NCBI RefSeq assembly: GCF_000340215.1
Contig: NW_006921534.1
Span: 1,265,171 to 1,329,170, forward strand
Length of the DNA stretch: 64,000 nucleotides
Direction: 5' to 3'
Source of the DNA: Pseudocercospora fijiensis CIRAD86
Taxonomy: Eukaryota > Ascomycota > Dothideomycetes > Mycosphaerellales > Mycosphaerellaceae
Shown piece by piece: positions 19,697-32,400 of this stretch. The position numbers were made by a program, and so were the translations under genes. Position 1 is the stretch's first letter. Each line of letters opens with the position of its first letter. The notes under the pieces are model-generated. The model saw only the letters and a program-made list of their open reading frames with translations, was not told the origin of the DNA and did not search any database.

Positions 19697-21812
19697 TTAA
19701 GAACTCTCAGGGTGACACTTGTACTTCCTCAAAACCCGCTCGAAGCCATCCAGCCCCTTCTTAAGGACGTCCAGAGTCGGGCCTAGGATTGGACAGTTAG
19801 CAGATGCAGCAAAGTTCCCTTCCTTTCCATAGTCGCTTACCATAAGAGACCCGAACGAAATGGTGACAAGGAGAGTCAAAGAGATCGCGTCTGCGGGCCG
19901 GGTTGAGGTCAAAGAAAATTCCTGGCACAACAATGACCTTCTCTTTGAGACATGCCTGGAAGAAGTTTAATCCATCGTTGATGCCAGATGGGAGATGTTC
20001 CAAGTTCAACCAGATGTAGAATGTGCTGTCAGGCTTGTAGCCAAGCTTGAAGCCCATCTTCTCCAGACGGCCAAGGACGTAATCGCGCTTGTCTCTGAAG
20101 TGAGATTGCAAAGCTTTCATCTCATTGCGGACATTGGCTGGGTCAAGCATGGGAACGGCAGCCTCTTGGAAGGGGACGTTGGTGCCACCATCGAGGTAGC
20201 TTCCACACGAGCCGAGGGCCTAGTTTATTGGACGCCTTGTTAGCAGGTGTTTGAAGCATTTTTCTCATGTCCTATTATCGCCCCTCTCACCTTAACGAAT
20301 TCCTTTGGGCCCAGAATCCAAGCCACACGCCATCCAGGAAGGCGGAAACGCTTGGTCAGACCATCGATGATGAGAACACCGTCCTCGTCGACGTCTTCGA
20401 TGTTGTCTGCCGCACTAATCACTGTGCCGTCGCAGTCTGTAGTGTAGTTGTAGCCACTATAGAACTCGTCCATAATGAGCGTGGCGCGATCACGGCAACA
20501 GTCCTGGATATCTTGCAGCTCAAAAACGCTAACCATTTTGCCAGTAGGATTGCGGGGATTGGATGTCAAAATGACGGACGTGCCACGGCTGATCTCGTCC
20601 TCGATCTTCGCGGGATGAATCTGATAGCCATCGTTCGTGTCCAGCGGAATGGGAATGACAGCAAAGTTCCTGAAGAGCGACAACATCTCATTGTATGCCG
20701 TGTAGTCGGGAATGAAGAAGCCCAAGTAAGCATTGCCTAAGATGGCCGCAATACGGATGAGGCCAGCTCTGCCACCTGGCACGATGCAGACATTCTCCCA
20801 GGTGTACTTGCTGTCCTTGCCTTGACTGGGATGAAGAGCAAGACGTCAGCATGTAGTCCACGCCGATGATTGCCATGCAGCTCATACCGGTGATGTTCGT
20901 TGTACAAGTTGGCAACTGCTGCCCTAAGCGACTTGATTCCCGCAGTTGGACCTGTGCCCCGTCGGGTAAGCGTGTGCTCTTCGAAGCTCAGATGAACAGT
21001 CGTTCGCATTTCGTGACGAAATTCAAAAGTCTTGGCTGCGTGCTGGCATACTCACCATATTCACGACCAGTCATCGAGATGTCGACTGTCTGTGGTCTTG
21101 GAAAACAGCCTTGGATGTCTGGCGGTGGTCAGCTGACGCAAATGCACGTGCAGGGCTAGGCGAGACTACCATCGTCGACTTCAGGTGCTCCTTGGCCCAG
21201 GTTGGCCCAGTTCTCGGGCTCATCTGCGAATCCATATTCGTAGGCTCGCTCGGTGGTCCAAACAACCCCGGTGGAAGCTCGAGATGGGTCAAGTCCAGCA
21301 TGCGGCTTATGCCCTTCGTGAGCAAGACGGAACTGCAGGTGAATGGCCGAGTTGATCTCTATCGAATCAGGTTAGTATTTGGAGCACATTGCCGCGGCGT
21401 TTGCTGATGGCGAGTCATAAAGCTGTCATGAAAAGCTGGCGTAGCTAGGTAGGAAATGTTGTGGCTCTCCATCAATGAATATAGACCTCTTTCCCTTGCC
21501 TCTGCATAAACTTTTCGGGTATGGAGAACTTTCTCTGATATGTGTTGGGCCACAGCGTTCGTGTCTGCGCAGCACACCAGCCTCTTCCGTGAACTGTCGA
21601 ACAGGATCAGGCTCTGCAGAAAGCGGAGCATGTGCAGGCTGAGTCTTGGCCCCGCAGGCTCGTGCCATATGCTTCCCGGATTCGCAGTCTTGGGGACTTG
21701 GCGACATACCTTGCTCGGTGGGTGGCTTGGTGGTCGAGAAACGACGAATCTTGGAGCCACCAGTTTCGTGCATCTCGCCCGAATGGCCTCCGCGGTGCGG
21801 GAGCGAGGCCAT
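19697..21812 (-). CDS. PLP-dependent class I/II aminotransferase, multi-exon
   Basis: Exons on the minus strand: 21812-21710 (tentative), 21358-21170, 21118-21056, 20951-20888, 20825-20291, 20219-19841 and 19782-19697, with GT-AG introns; total 472 aa, in frame throughout. Family marks are REYGPTAGIKSLR, VPGGRAGL, TSNPRNPTGK (cofactor and substrate pocket), ATLIMDEFYSGYNY (the Asp/Tyr pair) and IIDGLTKRFRLPGWRVAW, whose Lys should form the PLP Schiff base. FDLNPARRRDLFDSPCHHFVRVSYG carries the arginine expected to bind substrate carboxylate. These fit fungal aspartate-aminotransferase / ACC-synthase-like enzymes; the exact substrate is unknown. The core from 21358 down is secure. The first exon is a guess from a good donor (CAAG/GTATGT), with a 351-bp intron that is long for this genome. 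Confidence 0.8.
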
Positions 21813-22606
21813 TGTGGAGCTGGACAGGACTCCGGCTTTGTGAGGCAGAAAGAAAAGAACCAAGGTTGGAGGAAGGACTCTGTCGGAGCAGGAAACTGCA
21901 GCTGGGTCGGCAAAGTACGTACGAGCGCGAAATGGCTCATCATGCCACGTTGTTCCAGTCCGGTGTCCTTGAATGCCAGCATCACATGTTTCAACACTAA
22001 CGCCATTTGGTCGTGGGCTGGTCTCCCACGGCCCCATGCATCAATGAATCATCCAGCTCACGTCGCTTCACGGCAGAACCTGTGCGCCCGCTGCCGTCGT
22101 ACGTGTTTGGTGACAAGCGCTGCCACGCGCGGCCTCAGAACGCCCTGTGACATCAATCACAAAGCGGAAGTCGCGGAGGGAAGGGGCGGTACGGATCGAT
22201 GTGTGTGAGCAGCAAGTGGAGAGGAAGAAGTGTGATGTCGCCTCAATCTAGCCCATTATTTCTCCGCGCGTAATTATTGATTAGATTTGACGCAGAGGGC
22301 GAGTGCCTATTCTAATGATCCCCCGGCGATCCGGGTAGACACAAGCGGTGTGGCTAAGTTAACCTAAACTCCTCCACAACATCTGCACTTCCAGCAGCAA
22401 GACGTCACCTGGGCTGCGCAGCAGTGACATTCCTTTGCTGGCAGCCACTAGACTTGGTCAGACGACACTCCTTTTACCTTTGACAAGCTACTTCTTCTTC
22501 ATGTAAGCGCCCGCGCGCCCGCCTTCTCCAGAACCACTGTCGCTCTCCCTTTCGATGGGAGTCACGCAGCCTCAATCATACAGGCCCGATTTTAACTCCG
22601 AACACA
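21813..22606. other. Upstream region of divergent genes
   Basis: Between the aminotransferase and the nucleotide-sugar transporter, so it probably holds both promoters and 5' leaders. Overlapping open frames on both strands have no recognisable content. Confidence 0.4.
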
Positions 22607-24078
22607 ATGGCTGTTGAGTCTACTCGCCGCCAGGTGGCCGGCCTACCTATGAAGCATATTACTTTGGCTGCTGTACGAGCATTCCTGGGCGCACACTGAT
22701 TTGTACTAACATGCTGGCAGCTTGTCCTTCAGAATGCAGCACTGGTTCTCCTTCTGCGCTACTCACGCACAATGCCGCTCGTCTACGGAGATCGATACTT
22801 CGCGTCGACCGCCGTATTTCTGTCCGAGATCATCAAATTCTCCTTCTTTTTGTCCGTCGCACTCTACGAGATTGCAACGAGCCCGCAGACTCCCGACACA
22901 TCGACCATTGGAGAGCTTTCAGGAGCCCTTTCAAGAGCAGTGTTTACAGGAGATAGCTGGAAGCTGGCTATTCCGGCTATGCTATATGCGCTGCAGAATA
23001 TCCTTCAGTACACCGCTGCGAGTAACTTGGATGCCGCTACCTTCGCGGTGACATACCAGTTGAAGATTGTGAGCGCCGCCATGTTTGGCATCTTTCTGCT
23101 TGGGAGGACGTTGAATGGCCGAAAATGGATGAGCTTGGGCTTGATGGCTTTTGGCATTGCAATTGTACAGATGTCTTCTGTCTCGCAGCAAGGCAGAGTG
23201 CTGTCGATCAAGGACTTGCGAGATGGGGTATCCTTCCATTCACCACGTTCAATTTGGGAAATGGAGGATGAAGGAAACAGAGCTGCGGGTCAGCTGAACA
23301 AGCGCTCTGCGACATATGAAGGCATTGACGAGGACCGGTCTGCTGCGAATCCGCGAATGAACGTGACAATTGGCTTGGCGGCTGCCGTCGTGGCTTGTGT
23401 CCTCTCTGGGATGGCAGGCGTATACTTTGAGAAGATCCTGAGGTCCAGATCAGAGTGTCGTGCATCGGTGTGGGTGCGCAACGTGCAGCTTTCATTCTAC
23501 ACGCTGTGGCCAGTGCTATTCCTCGGAGTACTTTTCGCAGACGGAGAACATTTGGAGAAGACTGGATTCTTCACTGGCTACAACTGGGTGGTTTGGCTCG
23601 TGGTTGTCTTGCAAGCTGTCGGCGGCATCCTCGTGGCGCTGGCATTGAACTATTCGGACAGTATGACCAAGAGCTTTGCCAGCAGCGCATCAACCGTGAT
23701 CACTTTCGTGGTCAGCGCTATGTTCATGGACTTTAGCAGCAGCTTTCTGGTGAGTTGCAGGCCAGGCAGACTGGTGACGACATACTGACCCTTGTGCAGC
23801 ATGTTCTCGGCACGGCTGCGACGCTGTTGGCGGCATTCTTATACACTACGACGGAAGAGGACAAGAAGACGCGACCTCCGCCGATCAGCGTCACGCAGTA
23901 CGAGCAGAGCGGAGATTCCAAATCCTATTTTGACCTTGAGGCTGTCGCTACGCCTGCAGCAAAATCGCCATTACGAGAGCCCATGAGAGATGCATTGTCA
24001 ACCAGCAGGCCTGGTACTCCTGTTAGCGAGAGGAGACATTTGAGATCGAAGAGCACGGAACGCAGATTTATGATTTAA
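22607..24078 (+). CDS. UDP-galactose/UDP-GlcNAc-type nucleotide-sugar transporter
   Basis: Three exons: 22607-22672, 22721-23749, 23800-24078 (457 aa). Introns of 48 bp (TACTAAC branch site) and 50 bp. About ten hydrophobic helices. The segments LVLQNAALVLLLRYSR, PAMLYALQNILQYTAASNLDAATFAVTYQLKIVSAA and MTKSFASSASTVITFVVSA are the signature blocks of the SLC35A family, Golgi antiporters exchanging UDP-sugar for UMP. A cytosolic insert of about 50 residues near residue 170-225 and a hydrophilic, Ser/Arg-rich tail (about 90 aa) are longer than in yeast or animal members. Substrate choice between UDP-Gal and UDP-GlcNAc cannot be read from sequence. Confidence 0.9.
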
Positions 24079-24600
24079 GGAGTAGGCTGAGGAGTGTTTT
24101 GGATACCCGCCTGGGACATCAGACCCACGGCATGGCACGGCATGGCACGGCGGGCAGGACATGGCACGGCGAGGCATGGCGGGCGGGCAGGGCAGGGCAG
24201 GGCAGGGCATGAAAGGCGTACGAAAGTACAAGAAAAGGCGGCGCATAGCCATGGAGTCGGGAGGCAGGCTTTGCTTTCGAGCGGGACGGGAAGGAGCTTT
24301 CTCATGCTTGGGTAGCATCCTCGGGCTATCGTTGTGCTCGTGCAAATGAAAATATCAGCATTTCAGGTGCTGGCGATGCGATGCGATGCGATGCGATGCC
24401 ACCCTTTACGCTCTTGTTCACCGAACTTGCGGTTGTGTCGAACCTGGAAGGGACGTCGACGCCCGCGCCTTCCTTCGTGCCTGGCGACGCGTGAAAGCTC
24501 CACTCTGACGGCCTGCCGAGTCTACACTTCACACTTCTGCATTTGTGCTCTTCTCTCCTTCTCCCCTTCTCCCGCCGACCATCTTCCAGCCTCCATCACC
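24079..24600. other. Intergenic stretch with GC-rich short repeats
   Basis: Holds GGCAT/GGCAC-like repeats and four GGGCA units between 24131 and 24210, and a run of five GATGC units at about 24376-24400. It separates the transporter from HFM1 and probably includes the HFM1 promoter. No gene supported. Confidence 0.6.
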
Positions 24601-27600
24601 ATGACCGACCAGCACATCTTCGACCAGCTGGACATGCTGGAGCGTGGTGCCCGCGACCTGCCGACTGCGCGGAGTCGGTATGGTGCAAGTGGCGGCAGCG
24701 AACAGCACCCACGCGAAAACTACACTCATCAGAATACTGGCCCGTGGGACGATGCATATCGCCAGCAGCAGGACGACTTCATAGACCAACCTATACAGCT
24801 TGATTCGTTTGGTAAGGGCGACCTGCTGCAGCTTCTCTCCCATGTCATCTCGACGCTATGGCCATCGTGACTGACAGAGGACAGATGAGCGACTGTTGCG
24901 ACAGCCGGACTACCATTCCAGGCATGGCCAAGCTGCAATGGGACGAGCCAGGCTGTCGCTTGAACCCAGGTCAATGCACGGCCGCCCACATGACGAGCGA
25001 CATCCTTACCACTATGCACCAGCAACCACGCAGAGCAGACCGCCATCCCGGCACCTTGATCTGTCCCGGTATGCACACTTTGATCAGCCGACCTCTCCTC
25101 AGCTGCATGCACAACCTTCAAGCCCGGCCTTCAACGCAAGCCAGCGATATCACACATCTACCAGCCGACGAGATGATGATCTGGAGGGGGCCTTTGATGT
25201 GCACACCCGTCCAAGGCATCGACGGCCAAGCGCTCGGCGGCTCGGTTACCAGGCCCGTGATCTTGAAAATGACGAGCCGGATTGCCCGACGGTCGCGGAG
25301 CCAGTCATTGCAACCAAAGCTCGTGATTCTGGCCATGAAGCTCCAATCGCCCAAGGCATCAGACTCATTCCTACACGTCAATTGCCCGACCGCTTTCGCG
25401 CCATCTTTCCTTTCCCATTACTAAATGCAGTGCAATCGAAATGCTTTCCCGTCATCTACAAGACCAACGACAACTTTGTTCTTTCATCTCCCACTGGCAG
25501 CGGCAAAACAGCAATCCTGGAGCTTGCAATCTGTCGCTTGATCAACGGCTACTCCAACGGCACCTTTAAGATCGTCTATCAAGCACCAACCAAGTCGTTG
25601 TGTGCGGAGCGCCAGCGAGACTGGCAGGCCAAATTCGGCCCTCTGGACTTGCAATGCGCCGAGTTGACCGGTGATACCGACAATGCTCAGCTTCGCAACG
25701 TTCAGCATGCCAGCATTATCATTACAACGCCAGAGAAGTGGGACAGCATGACACGGAAATGGAAAGATCACCAAAAGCTGATGCAAATGGTCAAGCTGTT
25801 CCTGATTGACGAGGTTCACATTCTGAAAGAGGATCGCGGGCCTACACTTGAGGCCGTCGTGTCACGAATGAAGTCGGTTGGCTCCGATGTGCGCTTCGTC
25901 GCCCTCAGTGCGACTGTGCCGAACTCACAAGATATCGCGACATGGCTGGGCAAGGACGCCATGAATCCAGGTATACCAGCACCACGAGAGAGGTTTGGCG
26001 AAGAGTTCCGCCCGGTCAGACTGCAAAGGCATGTCTGCGCGTATCAATATAGCTCCAACGACTTTGCTTTTGATAAAGTCTTGGACAACAAGCTACCCGA
26101 TATTATCGCAAAATACTCTCAACGCAAGCCAATCATGATATTTTGCGCCACCAGGAAGTCCTGCGTCGAGACCGCGAAGCTACTAGCAACTTGGTGGTCC
26201 AACGCTGGTCCTCGAGATCGCTACTGGAATGCTCCACGAGGCCGGGTACAAATTACGGATAAGGATTTGCGCGAACGAGTGACGTCGGGAGTTGCTTTTC
26301 ACCACGCTGGGCTTACTACAGAAGACCGCACCGCAGTTGAGAAAGGCTATCTTGGGGGTGAAATCGGTGTTATCTGCTGCACATCGACACTTGCTGTTGG
26401 GGTCAACCTCCCTTGCCATATGGTGATCATCAAGAACACGGTAACCTACACCCAAGGAAATGGTATGAAGGAGTATTCTGACCTGGAGGTAATGCAAATG
26501 CTGGGACGAGCTGGCAGACCACAATTCGATGACAGTGCCGTGGCGGTCATCATGACTCGCTTGCAGAAACAAGAGACCTACGAGAAGATGATCTCAGGAT
26601 CTGAGGTACTGGAAAGCCGCTTGCACCTGAATCTGATTGAGCATCTCAATGCCGAGATTGGTTTGGGAACAGTCAGTAACCTCTCCTCTGCCAAACAGTG
26701 GCTCGCAGGCACATTCCTATACGTGCGCCTCAAGAACAATCCAGAGCACTACGAGATTGAAGGTGATGCACCCGGCGGCAGTATCGATGAGCGCTTAGAG
26801 AAGATCTGCCGCGAAGGCATCACGCAGCTTGAAGACAATGACTTGATCAAAGGTGTCATCAAGTACCAGTGCACTGAGTTCGGCGACTCGATGTCGCGAT
26901 ACTATATCCAATTCGAAACCATGAAGAGCCTCCTTGCACTTCCCTCGAAGGCCAAAATCTCCGAGATTTTGTCGACCATGGCACAGGCGGCCGAGTTCAA
27001 GGATGTGCGCTTTCGAGCAGGCGAGAAGCCAACCTACAAGGAATTGAATAAGAACAACAGCATAAAGTTTCCAATTCCTGGAGCTCTAGAACATTCAGCT
27101 TGCAAGGTGTCTCTGATCATTCAGTCCGTTCTCGGGGCTGTCGAGCTACCGACCGAGGACACCAAACATACCATGGAGTATCGTACAAGCAAGGCCATCA
27201 TTTGGCAGCACGCTCATCGTCTGATCCGGTGTATCATTGACTGCCAACTCTATCTTGATGATGCAGTCACGGCACGCAACGCATTGATGCTTGCTCGTTC
27301 TCTGGCTGGTCAGGCGTGGGATGATTCACCTTTGCATATGAAACAGCTAGAAGGCATAGGCAATGTCTTTGTTCGGAAGCTCGTCGGAGCAGGCATCAGA
27401 TCAATCGTGGACCTTGAGAGTATCGAAGCATACCGCATCGAGCAGATACTGAGTCGCAACCCGCCCTTCGGAGCCCAGATTCAGGAGCAAGCGCAGGCCT
27501 TCCCTCGACTTCGCATCGGTCTCAAGATTGTGGGCGAGCATATCGTCAAGAAAGGCGAGCACGTTACTGTGAAGGTCAAGGCAGAGATTGGTTTCTTGAA

Positions 27601-29047
27601 CGAAAAAGTGCCGCTGGCTTTCCAACGCAAGCCGATCTATGTCTGCCTCCTAGCCGACACCTCTGATGGCCATAAGCTGCACTTCGCTCGAATCAGCGCC
27701 AAGAAGATGGAGAAGGGCATGGACGTGCTTTTCAGTGCCAATCTGACATCTCAGGGTCAAGTGATCCGAGCATTTCTCATGTGCGACGACATCGCAGGCA
27801 CGCAGCAAAGTGCTATGCTCAAGCCCGAGATACCATCATACTCATTTCCAACGCCGAAGATGCTCGAAGACTCCCAGGACCGTTCTCAGGGCAAGATCAA
27901 TGCGCCGAACACCTCGAAGCGTCGGCTTGCTGCAGCCGGTGCTCAAATAGCCGCAAATGATGAAGAATTTGGTGATGTTGGGCTGGAAGATGAAGACCTG
28001 GCTGCTGCAGGAAATGATGGTTTTGCAAACCTCGACGATTTTGACGATAGCGGTGCACCTCTCAAGAATAAGGCAACATCGCCGTCGAAGGACAATGTCG
28101 AGCACTATGAAGCTCGTCAGCTACCAAATGGCAGGTGGCAATGCAATCACAAATGCAAGAAGAAGTGCAAGCACGAATGCTGCGAGAAAGGCCTGGAGAA
28201 GAAGCCGAAGCCGCCTAAGCCAAAGGAGCCAAAGAAGACATCAGCTGTGTCTGAGCCACGTCAAACTCAACTTGATCTGATCGCAAGCAAGAAGAATACG
28301 GCATCAGCTGCTCAAGCTCCATCCTCTATCGCTCCACCACGCAAGCCAAGTGTCCCCAAAGAAGCCCGCGATCTCGAAAAGCTGCACGACAAGATTCCAA
28401 ACTCCACGCCTAATGTCCCACTCCTGAACAAGTCCAAGCCGGCAACACTTCAAAGCACTCGACTACCAAGTTTCTTGGCCAAACCCAATAATAATCACGA
28501 CGACCTCGACGACGACTTTGGACTCAACGACCTCCGCTCAGACGATTTCCCAACAGATTCCGAACTTCTCCCAACCGAACCAGTCTCTCACATGAGCCCA
28601 TCCACTCACGCCGGTCCCAACTCGAACGATGACGAAGATCTCAACGACGAAGAAATGCTCGACGACCTAGAAGACGACGCCTTCAACTTGAATGCCGATG
28701 CAGCAGAAATCACACCTCAACAAGATCAGAACGACAACGACCGCCCCTCCCCCCTCTCCTCCCTCGAATACGAAATCCAAGCCAGCAAGCAGAAATCCAT
28801 CTTCATCACAGGCGAAAGCACAGATAGTATCGAGAACGAAACAACAAAACACAAACTCGACGATACGGGAAGTCTCTTCTTCCAAGGACCTCCTGTGGCG
28901 AAGAAAGTGAAGAGAAGTCCTTCCGTTCACGACGACTTCCCGCAAACGCTCGAAAGCACCACCAAGCCGGAAGAAGAGAAAGAAGAGGATTTGAAAGCGT
29001 GGTTTGAAAGGGAATTTGGGACGGAGTATTTTAACTATGTCGGATGA
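24601..29047 (+). CDS. HFM1: Meiotic DNA helicase HFM1/MER3
   Basis: Two exons, 24601-24811 and 24885-29047 (1,457 aa); the 73-bp intron joins ...QLDSF to DERLLRQPDYHS. SF2 helicase motifs: SPTGSGKTA (about residue 271, Walker A), APTKSLCAERQRDW, DEVHIL (about 378), ALSATVPN and a C-terminal core ending MLGRAGRPQFDD. A Sec63-type domain (about 800-1050) follows, as in MER3/Ski2-like enzymes. Near residue 1156 a Cys/His cluster (CNHKCKKKCKHECC) is the small zinc-binding motif often seen in fungal HFM1. The acidic, disordered C-terminus is typical. MER3 unwinds and stabilises recombination intermediates and promotes crossovers in meiosis, so this gene implies a sexual cycle, as does RIP. It ends convergently with MLP1. 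Confidence 0.95.
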
Positions 29048-29435
29048 GATGTTAAGCTTGCACGAATGATGGATGGCAGGCAGGGGTTTTGTTCGAAGAG
29101 TTCATCACCGTGGTGATATCGACGATATTTTGTCTGTTAGGACCCACAAAAATGAAGAGAGGGGAGTAGCTCGAAACATGTATCGTAGTATCTACACACG
29201 CTTACATTCTCTCATCCTGAAGCAAGACAAGACTCTCGAGGTTCATAGTCTAGTCATAACATACAAGCTAACCGATATCCACACTACAATGCTTTTCGTC
29301 CTTTGAGCGATGCCGTTCCATTCTTTCTCACCCACCACCCATTACGCCACACCATCCCAAATTTAATTTATACCCGTGTCTCTCTACCTAGTACCGACGC
29401 GAAGGCTTCTTTCTTCTACCAGGCGAAGAAGAATC
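29048..29435. other. Short convergent intergenic region
   Basis: Lies between the stops of HFM1 (plus) and MLP1 (minus); it should hold both transcription end sites. No other feature seen. Confidence 0.5.
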
Positions 29436-32400
29436 CTAGCTTCCACCACCCGCAGCACCTCCACCACGAGGTCTCTTCGTTTCGCCACCGGCAATGGGTT
29501 CGGCGCCATCGTGACTGCGCTTGACACCAGCATTCGATGCAGGCCCGCCGCCGCGAGGAAGGCCTCCTCCACGACCACCTCGAACGCTACCTCCCCGAGC
29601 GATGCCGGAATGATTGCCTCTCGCAGCACCCTGAATTGACAATTCGCCGGTACTGGGCCGACGGCTCGGGGCACGAGGGAGTTTGCTGCCGCCTGGAGCA
29701 GGGATGCCGGATGTTTGAGCGCGAGGAGCTACGGGTGCGTTTGGCTTGGAAGCGTTGGCAGCGACGGGAGCGCTGGCATTTGAGCTGGTAGATGCGTTGG
29801 GCGTGAAAACCGCTGCTTGAGGGTTCGGTGCGGCAGTTGTTGTCTTGGGCGACTGGGTTTGAGGCTCCATTGGAGCGCTTGGTTGACCGAAGGCTGGCTT
29901 GACTGGAGCAGGCTGGGCCTGGAATGGTGATGGAGCAACAGCAGGCTTCGCGGGAGTAGTTGCCGCACTTGAGGCACCCGCTGCAGGCTTGGCAGGAGGT
30001 TTCGCCTGGGCTGCCACATCAAAGGCCTCCTTGACTGGCATTGTAGGAGTCTCCTTAGCCGCCTTTGCGATAGCGTTCCATCTGGCCTGAGCGATCTCTT
30101 TCTGATTGATCATAAGCTTACTGCGCATGTTGAGTTGATCAACAGCCTGCTTAACAGCTGCTTCCTTGGCTTGTTCGGCGGCTGCTAGCTTTTGCTCGAG
30201 GTCCTTGATCTTTTCTGAGCTGCCGGCGTCATCAGCCTGAGAGGTTGCAGTGGTAGCACTATCGCTAGTGGTCGCTTTGACGGCCTCGAGCTCTGCTGTA
30301 AACTTCTTGATCTCTTCGTCTTTTGCCGCGATCTGCTCATTGAGTTGATTCGTCTTCTTTTCCACATTCGACTTGAGAATGCTGGCGACTGTTGCCTTGA
30401 CAGATCGATTATTGTGGATCAAGAATCGTACTTGGGGCTCCGAGATTTCCAGATTGGCCAGGTCTAGACCATCGACAGAAGTTGAAGTTCCGCCTTCAGA
30501 CTTCACGCCATCGCTGGCACTAGAAGCATTGACTTGACTGGCTCCGGCCTTCCCTTCCTTGATCAGACGCTCCATCTCAGCCTGGTGGTCGGCCTTAAGC
30601 TTCTCGAGGGCAGCATTGTGCTCATCCTTCAGCTGCTGCATCTCACGATCGAACTGTTCGCGCAGCTCCTTCTGTGCTTCAATGCGTTGCCGCTCCCTGC
30701 CATCGTTCAGCTGCTTCCTCAGACCTCTGTCCCGCGCTTCGGATTTCTGCTTGTATGCCTCCTCCATCTGGGTCTTAGCAAGCTCATGCTGTTGCTCGAG
30801 CTCTGCACGGAGTTTCGCCACTTCCTCTGCGACTTGATCCGCGACAGACTTCCCGCCTGGTGCAGGCTCAGCATTGACCGTTGATTGAGCCGAGGCGCTT
30901 GCGGCATTCGCACGAAGAGTCTCGACCTCCTGTTGAGCAGTTGCGAGCTCTTGCTTTAGCTTGTCAAGCGTCTCTGAGCTCCGTGCCGCTTGGTCGCTGG
31001 TGGGATTCTCCTTGGCGTTGCTCAGCTGCTGCTGAAGGTCGGTGACTTGGCCTTCGAGCTCCTGCACACGCGATTGAGTTGTCTGCAATTCAATGGTCAA
31101 GCCTTCGACACGGCTCGCGTGTTCGCTGGCGTTTGCTTCGGCCTCAGCAATGCGTGCGTGCAGCGCTGCGTGCTTCTCATTCTGACCTGCAGCTGCTCCA
31201 TCTTCATCAACTTCACCTTCCTCAGCATCGTCGTCAGCTGGTTTCGAGGGCTTCGTGCGGGCTTCTTCCAACGCAATATTGGCTTGTTCGAGCTGCGTCT
31301 TGGTCTGCTCGAGCTCGGACTTAGCAGAAGCTAAGGCGTCTTGCGCTTCCTTCAAGCTGTTCTCAGCCACCTCCAGCTTCTGCTTCAATTCATTGATCTC
31401 GTTCTTGTTCTGAGTATTTCTTGTCTTGGACTGATCGATCAGTTTAAGTCTCCTCGTCTCCCAGTCTGCTTTCAATGCCTCCACTAAGGCTTCATGACCG
31501 CTGACTTGCTCTCGTAGTTCAGCTACCGAAGATGTCTCAATCTCGAGACGCTCATTTTCGGCTTTGAGCTCTTCGAGGCGCTTCTTCATTTCTTCAAGTT
31601 CAGCAGGATCAACGCGATCGTACTTGCTGATGATGTTCTGAGTGCGTTCACGCCAATGATCGCGATCATCTTGAAGCAACTTCATCTCTCCGTCCTTGCT
31701 CTCTAGCTCGCCCTCCAGTTCGCCAACACGGCTCTTCAGAGGCTCGATCTCTTCGAGTAGGCGGTCGACTTGCTTGGTCTTCTCTTCTAGCTTCTCTCTT
31801 GCTTGTCGGGCATCATTACGAAGTGTTGTTGTAGCCTCGCGGTACGTGTTGAGCTCTTCAATGGTCTGCATGAGCTTGTTGGTGCTGTTTTCGGCACTAG
31901 CTTTCTCAGCAGACTGTCTGCGTTCGTCCGCTAGCTTCTGCCGAGCTTCTTCCAGCTGATTTTGAGCATATTCAAGCTGTTGTTGCAGACGCTTGGCTTC
32001 TTGGGTCGAGAGCTCATACTGGACATCGACAATTTCCTTTTCGCGTCGAAGGTAGTTGATGACTTCTTGGAGATTGCTGTCGTTTCCAGAAGTTGATGGC
32101 GTGCCTTCGCGAGTTTGACCATCAGCAAGCGCAGCGGCGCGACCTTGACGAAGCGCAGCAAGCTCATTTGAGAACGACTCCATCTGCTGGTGAAGCAGCT
32201 TGTTCTGCTCATCGGTGTCTTGGCGCCTCCTCTTGACTTCCTCTAGCTCGCGCTCGAACTGATCGCGCTGCTCAGCCCAGCTCTCTTCTGCTTGCTGCAG
32301 GCTGATCTTTGCTGCTTCGGCCTCAGCTTTGGCACCGGCCACCTCCGTGCGAACCTTGTTATACTCGCTACGAATTTCCTGCAGCACTTTTGTAGCTTCG

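Noticed and set aside
21359..22006. Long open frames on both strands upstream of the aminotransferase
   Set aside because: They overlap each other, lack features and are best explained as leader, intron and promoter sequence.
24121..24210. Possible CRISPR-like or satellite array
   Set aside because: Only short irregular GGCAT/GGGCA repeats without spacers; a simple microsatellite.
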